Notes: generated from the sequence alone by a model not told the origin. A stretch of 64,000 nucleotides of DNA from Anaerolineae bacterium (GCA_021296065.1 JAGWBD010000007.1:1-64000); one strand, 5' to 3'; shown: positions 36,099 to 47,737, numbered from the stretch's first letter. Program-made: numbers and translations.

Positions 36099-38654
36099 TC
36101 AGGCTGGCTGCAGTTGCAGGCGACTGCCGGCGGCGTCCTTTTCCACCCGAATCTGCAGGGGGAAGCGGTCGCGCAGCTCCTCGATGTGGGTGATGACCAG
36201 GATCAGGTCGAAATCGTCCTGGATGGCGGCGATGGCCTCCACCAGGCGCTCGCGACCGGCATCGTCCTGGGTGCCGAAACCCTCGTCGATGAAGAGGCTG
36301 CGCAATTGCGTGCCCGCCCGTCGCGCCAACAGGCGGGAGAGTGCGATGCGCAGGGCAAAATTGATACGGAAGGCTTCCCCGCCGCTGAAGAGTTCGTAAT
36401 CGCGCAGGCCGTATTCATCGGCGATGCGGATGTCCAGGGTCTCGATTTCGCCACCGCGTTTGCGCTCGCGGGTGGTCTCCAGTTGCAGACGCAGTCGGCC
36501 ATCCGTCATGCGCAGCAAGAGGTCGTTGGCGGCAGCCTCCAGTTCCGGAATTGCGTTTTCCATGAGCAGGGCCGGAACGCCGTCGCGTCCGCAGGCCTGG
36601 CGCAAGTCCCGGTAAGTCTCCGCCTCGTGGCGCAGCCCTGCGGCGCGCTCCTGCAAGGTCGCATGGCGCTGGCGCAGGCTCTCCAGCGCGGCCATTTCCT
36701 GCTCGGCGCTGACCAGCGTCCGTGTAGCCTGTTGCGCCTCCACACGCAACCGGGCGAGATTTTCCTGCTGCGCCTGGTACGCCGTCAGCCCTGTTTCCAG
36801 TGCCGCGATGTCCGCTTCCAGCTGGCCAATGCGTTCCTGCGCGGCGCGCTGCTCCGCCTCAATGCGTTCGCTGCGGGCCGTCGCCGCTGCCAGCGCGCTC
36901 TGTGCCTCGGGCAGGCCATTCAGCGCGATCTGCAGGCTTGTCTGGCGCTTCTCGAAGGACTCATATTCTGCCTGTTGCGCCTGAGCGGCGTCGTGTTGCG
37001 CGCTGTCGTAGCCAATCGCCTCTGTGCTGCTCTCCAAATCGGCCAGTTGCGCGCGCAATTCCCGAGCGAAATCTCCGGAGTCCAGACGGGCCGTCAGGGT
37101 CAACTGTTCACTGCGCAGCAGTTGCAACTGTTCCTCCGCTGCGGCCGCTCCCCTGGCGCGCGCTTCCAGTTCGGCGACGCGGGCCAGCAGCGGCTGCAAC
37201 TGGCGCAATTGATCATCCAGTTGCGCAGTGCGCGCCAGGCGCCGCTGGCCCGCGTCGGCCAGTTCTTTCATGCGTTGTTCGTTGGCGCGCCAGCGGTCCC
37301 CCTGGGCGCCGCCTTCCTGCTGCAGGTCTGCGACAAGCGCCTGGCGCGCGTCCTCGTCGAGGGGTTGACCGCAGAGCGGGCAGGTGACTCCACTGGCGCG
37401 TTCCAGACGGTCCAGGCGCGAACGCAGGTCCAGCATTGTCTCGCGCAGGTTGCGATTGGCGCCTTGCAGACGGGCCCGTTCGCCCTGCTCCCGGTTGGCG
37501 TCCGACTGCAATTGCGCCCGTTCGCGTTCCAGCGCGTGCAGGGCCGCGATTCGCTCCCGCGTCTTGTCCAGCGCGGCGGCGGAGGCCGCCGCGACATCCC
37601 GTTCCAGGCCTTCAATGCGGACGCCGAGGGCGCTCAGGCGCGTGTCCAGGTCCGCGCGCGCGTCGCGCAGGCGGTCGCGCAGCGTCTGTTCACGCTGGCG
37701 CAGGTCACCAAGCCGGCGCAGGCGCTCGCCCAGTTGACGGTCGCTCTGTCGCGCGTCCTGCAGGGCATCCCAGCCCTGTTTAATCTCTTCGCGTTGGGCC
37801 AGCAAGTTTTCGAAGGCGACGATGCGTTCGCGCTGCCGTTCGCAATCGCTGCCGGCGGCTTCGCCGTCTGCCAGGTGCTGTTGCAGTTTGTCGCGCTCTT
37901 CGGCCAGGCGCTCCCTGGCGAAACGAAGGTCGTGCGGCACATGCTGGTTGCCTTGAGCGACCTGCTCCGCGGCCTCCAGCGCGCGCTGCGCCACGGCGTG
38001 GGCTTCCCCGGCGTGCTGCAGGGCAGTTGCGAGCGTCTGCTGACGCGCCAGGTCGCCTTCAATCTCCTCGCTGCGGGATTGCAGCAGGACCAGCTGCGTC
38101 TCCAGCCCGGAGAGGCGGTCTTTGGCTGCCTGCTCCAGGCGCTGCCACAGCGAGAGATCAAGGATGCCGGCCAGCAATTGCTTGCGTTCCGCCGGCGTGC
38201 GGCTGGTGAAGGCATCGGCGCGGCCTTGCTGCAGCCAGGCGGAATTGACAAAGGTCTCGAAATCCAGCCGGACCAGGCTGGTGATGCGCCGCTGTGTGGC
38301 GCGCATGCTCGCTTCGCTGACGCGGGTGAAGTTGCCCTGCGCATCGCGCACGAAGAGGTCGAGCGAACCCTCGCCGCGTCGCGCCCGCCAGCGCTGGCGC
38401 AGCACGCGGTAGACTTGGTCGTCCTGGCGGAAATCCAGCTGGACGCGCATTTGCCGGCTGCCCTCACGCAGCAGGTCGGCGGCGCTGCGGCCGCGCGCGC
38501 GGCCCCACAGCGCCCAGCTGATGGCATCCAGCAGGGCGGACTTGCCGGCGCCGTTGGGGCCGCCGAGGCAGGCGATGTGAATGTTCTCCAGGCGCAGGGC
38601 ATCCAGTTCGCGCCAGGACATGAAGTTGCGCAGTTCCAGACGCAGCGGCAACAT
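36099..38654 (-). CDS. sbcC: SbcC/Rad50-type DNA repair ATPase
   Basis: NFMSWRELDALRLENIHIACLGGPNGAGKSALLDAI, zinc-hook CPLCGQPL, FSGGEAFRINFALRIALSRLL. Confidence 0.93.
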   Translation of the reverse strand: MLPLRLELRNFMSWRELDALRLENIHIACLGGPNGAGKSALLDAISWALWGRARGRSAADLLREGSRQMRVQLDFRQDDQVYRVLRQRWRARRGEGSLDLFVRDAQGNFTRVSEASMRATQRRITSLVRLDFETFVNSAWLQQGRADAFTSRTPAERKQLLAGILDLSLWQRLEQAAKDRLSGLETQLVLLQSRSEEIEGDLARQQTLATALQHAGEAHAVAQRALEAAEQVAQGNQHVPHDLRFARERLAEERDKLQQHLADGEAAGSDCERQRERIVAFENLLAQREEIKQGWDALQDARQSDRQLGERLRRLGDLRQREQTLRDRLRDARADLDTRLSALGVRIEGLERDVAAASAAALDKTRERIAALHALERERAQLQSDANREQGERARLQGANRNLRETMLDLRSRLDRLERASGVTCPLCGQPLDEDARQALVADLQQEGGAQGDRWRANEQRMKELADAGQRRLARTAQLDDQLRQLQPLLARVAELEARARGAAAAEEQLQLLRSEQLTLTARLDSGDFARELRAQLADLESSTEAIGYDSAQHDAAQAQQAEYESFEKRQTSLQIALNGLPEAQSALAAATARSERIEAEQRAAQERIGQLEADIAALETGLTAYQAQQENLARLRVEAQQATRTLVSAEQEMAALESLRQRHATLQERAAGLRHEAETYRDLRQACGRDGVPALLMENAIPELEAAANDLLLRMTDGRLRLQLETTRERKRGGEIETLDIRIADEYGLRDYELFSGGEAFRINFALRIALSRLLARRAGTQLRSLFIDEGFGTQDDAGRERLVEAIAAIQDDFDLILVITHIEELRDRFPLQIRVEKDAAGSRLQLQPA

Positions 38655-39883
38655 CAGTCCGAAACGGTCCCGACCTCGCGCAGCAGCCCTGCGGCGGCGT
38701 CGAGCAGGTTCTTTTGCCGCTGCGGCGGGGTATCGCGCGCTTCCAGGTAGTGTTGCAGCAGGGGCAAGGGCTCCAGGTCGTTGAGGCCGGTGCCGGCGCT
38801 GCGCCTGGGCCGCTCGACCTCGCGCTGCAAGCCCGCCAGATGCCAGACGCCGGCGTTGCGCAGGGCCTCGTGGAGCGCGTCCGCGTCGAGGGCCGCCTCG
38901 TTATCTGCGGACAGTTGCAAGAGCAGGCGCAGAATGACGCCCTCCAGCTGCTGGTCGGCGAGGGCCTGTTGCAGGGCCCCGGCGGGTGCCGCGCTTTGCC
39001 GCAGGTCCAGCTGCAGGCTGCGTAGCGGCCGCGCGTCGAGCGGCAGAAAACGCCAGCGCGTCGCGCCACGCGCCAACTCGATCAGGCAAGCGCCGCGCGG
39101 CGCATCCTCTTCACTGAAATCCAGGCGTTCGGGGGCGCCGCTGCAGACCACGGCAGGGCGGTCCGCACGACCCGTCGTCAGGTCCTGATGGAGATGATGG
39201 TAACCGAGGGCGACGTGGTCCTGGCGCGGGTCGGCGAGCAGATCAGGCGGGAGGTTCGGCGCGTCGCCAGGGATAAAGCCGGCCTCGCTGCCCGCCTGCG
39301 CGCCGCAAACGGCGAAGTGGGCGACCAGCAGGCGAGGCATGTCGTAGCGGTCGGCTTCTGCCGCCAGATCCGACAGGCGGGTCGCCAGCGCTTCTTCCAG
39401 TTCAGTCGTTGACAGCGTGCCGCGCGCTTCAGGCAAAAGGCGCGCGCGTTGCGGCCAGGGGGCGGTCGTCACGGCCAGCGGGCCGCGACGCGTGTCAATC
39501 TGTCGGACTTCGTAGTCGTTGCATACCAGCACGCCGGGGACGGCCAGCGTGGCGAAAATCTCGAGGCTGCTGGCGCGGCTCGGCTGCAACGGCAGGTCAT
39601 GGCGACCGGTCAGCAAGAGCAGCGGCGCCTGCTGCGCGAAGGCCTGCACGCGTTTGGCAAACTCGCGTTGCAGGGTGGGGTTGGGCGAGCGGTTGTGAAA
39701 GGCATCGCCGGCGAAGACCGTCAGGTCAACGTCGTGTTCACAGGCCAGACCGACCAGGTCGTCGAGGCGTTGCAAAAAGTCCTGCGCGCGCGCGCCGAGG
39801 CCGCTCTGCGGGTCGACGGGTCCATGGTTGGCGACGCCGAGGTGCAGGTCTGCGAAATGCAACACGCGCAGGGCTTCGTCCAT
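38654..39883 (-). CDS. sbcD: SbcD/Mre11-type nuclease
   Basis: VLHFADLHLGVANHG, VFAGDAFHNRSPNPTL, LLLTGRHDLPLQPSRA; overlaps sbcC start. Confidence 0.92.
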   Translation of the reverse strand: MDEALRVLHFADLHLGVANHGPVDPQSGLGARAQDFLQRLDDLVGLACEHDVDLTVFAGDAFHNRSPNPTLQREFAKRVQAFAQQAPLLLLTGRHDLPLQPSRASSLEIFATLAVPGVLVCNDYEVRQIDTRRGPLAVTTAPWPQRARLLPEARGTLSTTELEEALATRLSDLAAEADRYDMPRLLVAHFAVCGAQAGSEAGFIPGDAPNLPPDLLADPRQDHVALGYHHLHQDLTTGRADRPAVVCSGAPERLDFSEEDAPRGACLIELARGATRWRFLPLDARPLRSLQLDLRQSAAPAGALQQALADQQLEGVILRLLLQLSADNEAALDADALHEALRNAGVWHLAGLQREVERPRRSAGTGLNDLEPLPLLQHYLEARDTPPQRQKNLLDAAAGLLREVGTVSD

Positions 39884-39889
39884 GCGGCC

Positions 39890-39899
39890 ATTTTAGCAC
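39890..39899 (-). promoter_or_regulatory. Extended -10 TGCTAAAATG, 7 nt before the sbcD start (leaderless geometry)
   Basis: Hexamer TAAAAT ends at 39891; start codon begins 39883. Confidence 0.55.
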
Positions 39900-40000
39900 G
39901 GGCGCAGCCAGTACAGGCCCGCCAGGTCGGGTCTTGTACAGCGCTGAAATACCGGGCGTCGCCGTGTATACTGCCTGCGGCAGGCCATGGAAGCCAGGCA

Positions 40001-42382
40001 ATGAACGCAAGGGCGCTGCAGGCGCTGGAACTGCACAAGGTGCTGGAGCAACTGGCGGAGCATTGTTCCTTCTCCGCCGGGGCGCAACTGGCGCGCGAGC
40101 AGCTGCCGACCGGCGATTTCGACGAAGCCGCGCAATGGCAGCGTGAGACCGCCGAGGCGCGCCTCCTGCTTGAACAGCGCGAGGTGTCGCTGGGTGGCGC
40201 GCGCGACGTGCGCGACCCGGCCATGCTGGCGACGCGCGGCATTCACTGTGACCCGGCCACCCTGCTGGACATCCGCCAGACGCTGCGCCGCGCCACGACC
40301 CTGCGCCGCACCATCGGCCGCCTGCGCGCGCAGTACCCCCTGCTGGTTGAGCTCATCAACGAAGCGCAGGAATGCAGTGAGTTGCAGGCCGCCATCAGCG
40401 CCGCGTTGACGGAAAACGGCGACATACGCGACCACGCCAGCCCGCGCCTGGCGATCCTGCGCCGCGATCTCAAGCTGGCGCACGAACGATTGATCACGCG
40501 TCTGGAGCGCATCGTCGCCAGCAGCGAGCATCGCCCCTTCCTGCAGGAGGCGTTGGTCACGACGCGCGGCGGACGCTACGTCATCCCGCTCAAGGCCGGT
40601 TTCAAGGGCCGCATTCCGGGCATTGTGCACGATTCATCATCCAGCGGCGCGACCCTGTTCATCGAGCCGCTGGCGACTGTTGAACTGAACAACGCCTGGC
40701 GCGAACTGCAACTGGAAGAGGAAAAGGAAGTCCGGCGCATCCTGGCGGCGCTGAGCGCGCAGGTCGGCGAAGAAGCAGAGGCCATCGTGCGCACGGTGGA
40801 CGTGCTGGCCCAGCTGGACCTGGTGCTGGCGCGGGCGCGTTACGCGGAGCAGCTTGCCGCCTGCGAGCCGATCTTCGTGCCTTTCCGGCCAGGCAATGGT
40901 TCGCCGGGCAGCGTGGTGCACGTGCAGGGCGCGCGCCATCCCCTCATTGGCAGTCCGGTCGTCCCGATCGACCTCGTCTTTGACGCCAGCACCTGGGTGC
41001 TGGTCATCACCGGGCCCAATACCGGCGGCAAGACGGTGACCCTGAAAACCGCCGGGCTGATGGCGCTGATGGCCCAGTGCGGCCTGCAACTGCCGGCGGA
41101 CGACGCGCGCCTGAGCGTCTTCAGCGGCATTTACGCCGACATCGGCGACGAGCAAAGCATCGAACAGTCGCTGAGCACTTTCTCGGCGCACATGACCAAC
41201 ACCATCAACATCCTGCAGGAAGCGGACAGTCACTCCATGGTCCTGCTGGACGAGGTGGGCGCCGGCACGGACCCGGCCGAAGGCTCGGCGCTGGCGCGGG
41301 CGCTGCTGACCCATTTGCGCGACCGTGGCGTGACGACCGTTGTAACGACCCATCACCCGGAACTGAAGATCTATGGCGTGGAGACGCCCGGCGTGCGCAA
41401 CGCCAGCGTCGAGTTTGACCCGGAGACTCTGAAACCGACCTATCGCCTGGTCATCGGTCTGCCCGGCCGCTCCAACGCGCTGGCGATCGCCAGGCGACTG
41501 GGTCTGGATGAGGGCATTGTTGACGCGGCGCGCCACATGGTGGCCACCGAGGAGTTGGTGGCGGACGATTTGCTCGACGAAATCCAGCGCACCCGGGAGG
41601 ACGTTCGCCGCCAGGACCGGGCCCTGCGCGCCACCCTTGAGGACGCCGAAGAACAGCGTGACGAGTTGCAGACGCGGCTTGACAAACTGGATGACGAGCG
41701 CCGCGACGTGATCAACGCGGCGCGACGTCAGGCGGAGGATGAACTGCGCGGCTTCCAGCGTGAAATGCGCCGACTGCGCCGTGAACTGCACGCCGCGGGT
41801 CAGCCGCTGGCGGAACTGGCGGCGCTGCAGGAAGCGGCAGCCGGCCTGGAAGGTCAGGTTGCGCCGCCGCCGGCCAGCGAAAACGTGGCTCCCGAAGCGG
41901 ACTGGGTGCCGCGCGCAGGCCAGCGCGTGTGGCTGCGCACGCTCAACAGCGAGGGCACCATCCGCGAACTGGACGGCGACGAGGCACTGGTGCAAATGGG
42001 GTCCCTGCGCGTGCGGGCGGGTGTGCATGAGTTGCGGCGACGGCCGCAGCTGGAGGGGCCCGCCATGCGGCGGGGCGGCGAGCGTCGTTACGAAGCCTCG
42101 CCCGACCCCGTGGCGCCCAAAGGCAAGTCACCCGGGCTGGAGCTGGACCTGCGCGGCGAGCGGGTGGAAGAGGCGCTGAAGCGCTTTGAGACCTGGTTGG
42201 ATGCCGCCTGGACCTCCGGCCTGCCTTTCGGCCGCATCATTCACGGCAAGGGCACCGGCGCGCTGCGTAAGGCCGTGCGCGACCGCGCCAACGACCATCC
42301 CCTCATCGCCAAGGTGACGGAGGCGCATCCCGGCGAGGGCGGCAGCGGCGTCACCATCATTCACATGGTGCCCATCACCTGA
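40001..42382 (+). CDS. mutS2: MutS2 with C-terminal Smr domain
   Basis: VITGPNTGGKTVTLKTAGLMALMAQCG, LLDEVGAGTDPAEGSALARALL, C-terminal LDLRGERVEEAL...IIHGKGTGALRKAV. Confidence 0.95.
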   Translation: MNARALQALELHKVLEQLAEHCSFSAGAQLAREQLPTGDFDEAAQWQRETAEARLLLEQREVSLGGARDVRDPAMLATRGIHCDPATLLDIRQTLRRATTLRRTIGRLRAQYPLLVELINEAQECSELQAAISAALTENGDIRDHASPRLAILRRDLKLAHERLITRLERIVASSEHRPFLQEALVTTRGGRYVIPLKAGFKGRIPGIVHDSSSSGATLFIEPLATVELNNAWRELQLEEEKEVRRILAALSAQVGEEAEAIVRTVDVLAQLDLVLARARYAEQLAACEPIFVPFRPGNGSPGSVVHVQGARHPLIGSPVVPIDLVFDASTWVLVITGPNTGGKTVTLKTAGLMALMAQCGLQLPADDARLSVFSGIYADIGDEQSIEQSLSTFSAHMTNTINILQEADSHSMVLLDEVGAGTDPAEGSALARALLTHLRDRGVTTVVTTHHPELKIYGVETPGVRNASVEFDPETLKPTYRLVIGLPGRSNALAIARRLGLDEGIVDAARHMVATEELVADDLLDEIQRTREDVRRQDRALRATLEDAEEQRDELQTRLDKLDDERRDVINAARRQAEDELRGFQREMRRLRRELHAAGQPLAELAALQEAAAGLEGQVAPPPASENVAPEADWVPRAGQRVWLRTLNSEGTIRELDGDEALVQMGSLRVRAGVHELRRRPQLEGPAMRRGGERRYEASPDPVAPKGKSPGLELDLRGERVEEALKRFETWLDAAWTSGLPFGRIIHGKGTGALRKAVRDRANDHPLIAKVTEAHPGEGGSGVTIIHMVPIT

Positions 42383-42388
42383 AGCGGT

Positions 42389-43960
42389 TCAGCCGCGGCC
42401 AGGCTCCAGCACGCGCAGGTCTGCCGGCGCAAAACCCTGACAGTCCAGCCCATCTACCTGAACCCAGGCGCCCGACTCAGCGGTTGGCAGGTGCAGCCAG
42501 AGGCCGTCCGGGTCGCGACCGTCGACGGCCACCTGGCTGCCGGCCTCGAGTTGCGCCAGCGGTTGCGCATCGGCTTGTGGTTCGCCATACAGGTCCAGGG
42601 TGTCACTCTTCACCGTACAGGTGGGCGTGAAGGCCGGAACGATGAGCCGATGCTCCAGCAGGTTGCCATACGCATCCGTGGCAACCAGCTTGAGGGCAAG
42701 GGCGTCCCCGGTCTGCAAGGAAAGGCTCTCCAGCGCGCCGCTGGCTGCAAGGTCGCTTCTTGCCAGTTGCTGCGGACCTTCGATCCGCAATTGTCGTGCG
42801 CCCCTTACGTCCCAACGCAAGGACAGCGTCTGCTCCACGTGGCGCAGCAGCGTCGCCGGCGCAGCGCTGAAGTCCAGCACCTGCATGGGCTCAAAGACGG
42901 TGACGACCAGGGGCTGACTGACGCTGTGATCGCCGTTTCCGGCCAGCAGCAGCAGCGCAATGTCGCCATCCAGATTCAGGGTTTCGATCCGGTAGCCACC
43001 TGTTGGCATTTCAGGCGGCAGATCGCGCAACTGGCCATTGACCTCGAGTTGCAGCGTCGCGGCGTCCTGCACCTGATATTCGAGTACCAGCGCCTCGCCC
43101 CGTGGCAGCAACCTGTTGTTGCTGTTGAAGTCCAAAATGGAAGGCACAAGGGGCTGTCTCTGCACGAGGGCCAGCACGGTCAGCGCCAGGAGCAGGAGCA
43201 GCAGCGGGATGATGCGCCAGTCGAGGCGCGGGGAGACCCGCAGACGGGCGGGCAGGGCGAGCACAAAGCCGGCCTCATCCAGCGAGTTGGCCTCGATGGT
43301 GAATTCAATGGTGCGGCTTCCGCCGAGCAGGGGACGGGCGCCGGCGCGCAGGCGCAGTGGCAAACTGCGCTGTTCCCCGGCCGCAAGGGTCAGGGGGCCT
43401 GCGGGTAGCCTGGGCGCGTGGATATCGGCGGGCGCCAGCGCACCGAGCTGGATCGGCAGGGGCGTATTGCCGTGATTGTGCAGCAGGAGCTGGAGCTGGT
43501 TTCCTTCCTGATCGAGCGCCATGCCGAAACCGCTGCCAGGCAGCAGTTGAAGCACAAATTCCTGTTCGCGCGCGGCCTGCGGCGCATGGGTCGGCTCAAC
43601 GCGCAGGACCAGATTGTGCTCGCCAGGCGGGAATTGCGGATGCCTTCCCGGGTGCAGCAGGATGTAGAGGAGGGTGGATGCGCCCGGCGCGATCGTCGCG
43701 GTCAGGGAATCGTAGCGGGCCCAGCTTTCCGGGATTCCATCCAGGCTGAGTCGATAGCGCGCCGGGGCGTCCCCGTCATTGCGGATTACGAGTCGGACAC
43801 TGCTGCGCCCCCCGGGCGCGATCGCTTGCGCCGGCGGTTCCAGCGCGAGTTCAAATAGCTGACGAAGGGCGGCGACCGGACGGGTCGGGCCCTGACCGGC
43901 GTCTGCATCCTGCGAAATGCCGGCAGTCGTGTCGCCGGCATCGCTGTCGGAGACGGTCAC
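42389..43960 (-). CDS. Hypothetical membrane protein with Ig-like (COG1470/NEW3-like) repeats and C-terminal SH3b-like domain
   Basis: Single TM WRIIPLLLLLLALTVLALVQ; C-terminal VKSDTLDLYGEPQADAQPLAQLEAGSQVAVDGRDPDGLWLHL. Confidence 0.6.
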   Translation of the reverse strand: MTVSDSDAGDTTAGISQDADAGQGPTRPVAALRQLFELALEPPAQAIAPGGRSSVRLVIRNDGDAPARYRLSLDGIPESWARYDSLTATIAPGASTLLYILLHPGRHPQFPPGEHNLVLRVEPTHAPQAAREQEFVLQLLPGSGFGMALDQEGNQLQLLLHNHGNTPLPIQLGALAPADIHAPRLPAGPLTLAAGEQRSLPLRLRAGARPLLGGSRTIEFTIEANSLDEAGFVLALPARLRVSPRLDWRIIPLLLLLLALTVLALVQRQPLVPSILDFNSNNRLLPRGEALVLEYQVQDAATLQLEVNGQLRDLPPEMPTGGYRIETLNLDGDIALLLLAGNGDHSVSQPLVVTVFEPMQVLDFSAAPATLLRHVEQTLSLRWDVRGARQLRIEGPQQLARSDLAASGALESLSLQTGDALALKLVATDAYGNLLEHRLIVPAFTPTCTVKSDTLDLYGEPQADAQPLAQLEAGSQVAVDGRDPDGLWLHLPTAESGAWVQVDGLDCQGFAPADLRVLEPGRG

Positions 43961-43975
43961 ATTGCAACGCGGCGG

Positions 43976-45018
43976 CTAGCCGACCCGGTGACAGGCGACG
44001 AAGTGACCGGGCGAAGCCTCGATCAGACCGGGGTCGGGCGCGTCGTAACAGAGCCCGAAACGCACGGGGCAGCGCGTGTTGAAATTGCAGCCCTCGGGCG
44101 GATTGGATGGACTGGGCACGTCTCCGGTGAGGATGATGCGCTGCGCGCGCTTCTCGCGCATGGGGTCCGGCACCGGCACAGCCGAGAGCAGCGCCTGGGT
44201 GTAGGGGTGCAGGGGGTTTTCGTAGAGTTGGTCGGCGGGCGCCAGTTCGACGATCTTGCCGAGGTACATCACGGCGACGCGATCGCAAATGTGGCGCACC
44301 ATGCTGAGGTCGTGTGCGATGAACAGGTAGGTCAGGTTCAATTCTTCCTGCAGGTCTTCCAGCAGGTTGACGACCTGCGCCTGAATCGAGACGTCCAGCG
44401 CGGAGATGGGCTCGTCCGCCACGATGAAACCGGGTTCCAGCGCCAAAGCGCGGGCGATACCGATGCGCTGGCGCTGACCGCCGGAAAACTCGTGGGGGTA
44501 GCGATTGACAAAATAGGGATTGAGGCCCACCCGCTCCAGCAGGTGTTCCACGTAGCCTTCCTGTTCGTTGCGCTCCATGGTCTTGTGGATGCGCAAGGGT
44601 TCGCTGACGATGCGGCCGACGGACATGCGCGGGTTGAGCGAGGCATAGGGGTCCTGGAAGATCATCTGCATGCGCCGCCGCATGCGGCGCAGGTCCTCGC
44701 CCTTCATCTCGGTCAATTCACGCAGTTCACCGTCCTCGCGCAATTGCACCGAGCCGGCGGTTGGCTCGTAGAGTTGCAACACGGTGCGCCCGGTGGTGCT
44801 CTTGCCACAGCCGGATTCGCCCACAAGGCCGAGAGTCTCGCCCTCGTAGATATCGAAGCTGATGCCATCGACGGCCTTGACGGCGCCGACCTGACGCTGG
44901 ATGACGATGCCGGAAGTGATGGGGAAATGTTTCTTCAGGTTGCGCACGCGCACCAGCACGCGCCCGTCCGCGTCGGCGTCCGCTGCGTTGCGGGCAAGAG
45001 GTTGGTCGGCCACTGCGC

Positions 45019-45022
<4 letters not shown>
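43976..45022 (-). CDS. Oligopeptide/dipeptide ABC transporter ATPase (OppF/DppF type)
   Basis: [43 protein letters not shown]-terminal oligo_HPY region. Confidence 0.93.
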
Positions 45023-46044
<1,022 letters not shown>

Positions 46045-46164
46045 ACTCCTCCCGGGTAACCAGCGGCCGGGCGCAAGAGAGTCGCTGCACGCCGCCGTCG
46101 GCCGGCACCCCTTGTGCCCTGTGTCAGCAGGATACTGGCAGCAATGGCCTTACTTGTCAAATAC

Positions 46165-46659
46165 TCATGCGGCCGGTTCGTCCTTCACGCGAAACATGCC
46201 GCCAAGCAGGCGTTCCATGGCGATGGTATGGCTGGAGACGCCGCGGCGGCGGAAGGAATCGCTGTCGCAATGCCAGTTGCCATCGCCGTAGCCGACCTCG
46301 TGGTCGCTGTTGAGGCCGCGCACGGTTGCCTCGAAGGCGCGCACGTGGATACGGTCGCTTTCCTGTGCGTAACGACTGGCCTTTTCGACGTCGCTGACGA
46401 CGTTCTGGCCGGGCGCGTAGGGCAGCGGCGGCAGGGGCAGCATGGGTCGCAAGAGGCGTTCCAGCGCCATGATGTGCGGGCAGATGCGATGGGTCTCAAA
46501 GCCCTGGCAGCTGCAACGCCAGCCCTCTTGCGCGAGCGTGATGTGATAGGCGTCGTTGTCGCCGTCAAAGTGGATTTCCAGGCTGCGAAAGGTCACGCGC
46601 TCCGGCTCCTCGGCGTAAAGGCGCGCCTTTTCGATCTGACTGATCATGCCATTGTCCAT
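46165..46659 (-). CDS. SWIM zinc-finger protein with internal duplication
   Basis: WRCSCQGFETHRICPHIMALERLLRPML (CxC...CxH) and degenerate second copy WHCDSDSFRRRGVSSHTIAMERLLGGM. Confidence 0.8.
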   Translation of the reverse strand: MDNGMISQIEKARLYAEEPERVTFRSLEIHFDGDNDAYHITLAQEGWRCSCQGFETHRICPHIMALERLLRPMLPLPPLPYAPGQNVVSDVEKASRYAQESDRIHVRAFEATVRGLNSDHEVGYGDGNWHCDSDSFRRRGVSSHTIAMERLLGGMFRVKDEPAA

Positions 46660-46850
46660 CGAACGCTCCCTGTTCCGCCGCTGCTGGCGGAATCAAAACA
46701 CGCGCCGGTTTTGTGCCCCGCGCGTGTCGTCGGCCCCTGCGAACGTTGCTGTCACAACATCCGGGTATCATGCCCCGCATTTTAGGGGGACGTCATGCAT
46801 TTGTCAAAGAAAGTCATGCGGGTTTCGGCCCTTGCATGCAAAGGACGGGC

Positions 46851-47623
46851 CTAGCCGCCGATGGCCTCGCTGACGACGAGGTTTTCGAAGCCGACCTCGA
46901 CGCCAAGGCGGTTGAAGGCGGCCGCCGCCAGCCCGATCTGTCCATTGGCGAAGCTGTTGTCCTCCACTTCCGCCACGAACGCCTCGTTGATATAGAAGGC
47001 GAGGTAATCGTCGGCGCAGACGGCGCGCAGGTGGTTGCGCGCGCCGGGGCCACGCTGGACCAGGTCCGAGGCCGTCCAGTCGCTCAGGGGGCGCGGAAGA
47101 TGCCCCAGGTGCCGCTCCCCTGGATGAGAAAGAGGTAACCGTCGCCGTTGGCGATGGCTGCGGCCGCCGGCGGCTGCAGCGCGACGTCCAGGCCATCCCC
47201 GTATTCTGCCGACTCGCCCAGCGTCAAAAGCTCCAGCAGGGGTTCGCTCTCCATCTGCTGGCCGACCTGGCCGCGCAGGCGGCAGGCCACGCCCCAGGCG
47301 GCTTCCTCGCGCTCGCTGATCTGCTCGACGTCGACGTCAATCACGACGTTGTCCAGCGTGTCGCCCCATTGCCCCCACCAGACCTCTCCGTCGCCGCTGT
47401 TGACGCGGATCAGGTAACGACCGTCGTCGATACGCAACGAGGCGTCGGTGTAGATACCTTCCTCAAAGCTGTTGGGCTCCGAAAAGTCCTGCTCAAGCAG
47501 TGTGTCACCGACGCCGATCTCGCGCTCCGGGCCGCTGCTGCAGGCGACCAGCAGCAGGATTAGGGCCGGCAGGACCAGCAAGGGGGTATGGAATCGGCTC
47601 ACGCGGTGAAAACTCCGCTGCAT
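46851..47623 (-). pseudogene. Lipoprotein with LamG/DUF1080-like domain, interrupted by a frameshift at a 5-G/C run
   Basis: MQRSFHRVSRFHTPLLVLPALILLLVACSSGP...GSGTWGIFRAP* then -1 frame PLSDWTASDLVQRGPGARNHLRAVCADDYLAFYINEAFVAEVEDNSFANGQIGLAAAAFNRLGVEVGFENLVVSEAIGG*. Confidence 0.75.
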
Positions 47624-47737
47624 CGGCACAAGGCTATCATACCAGCGCCGCCGCCCTGCGTGCAGGACGTTCATAAAGTATTCAGGTCGGCACATGCTAC
47701 AATGCGGCGCGCAGGCGCTGGCTGCGGGAGCGGATGC

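Noticed and set aside
34944-38750. 1268-aa plus-strand ORF
   Set aside because: Spans the MFS 3' end and is antisense to the pentapeptide and sbcC genes; a shadow ORF, not a giant protein.
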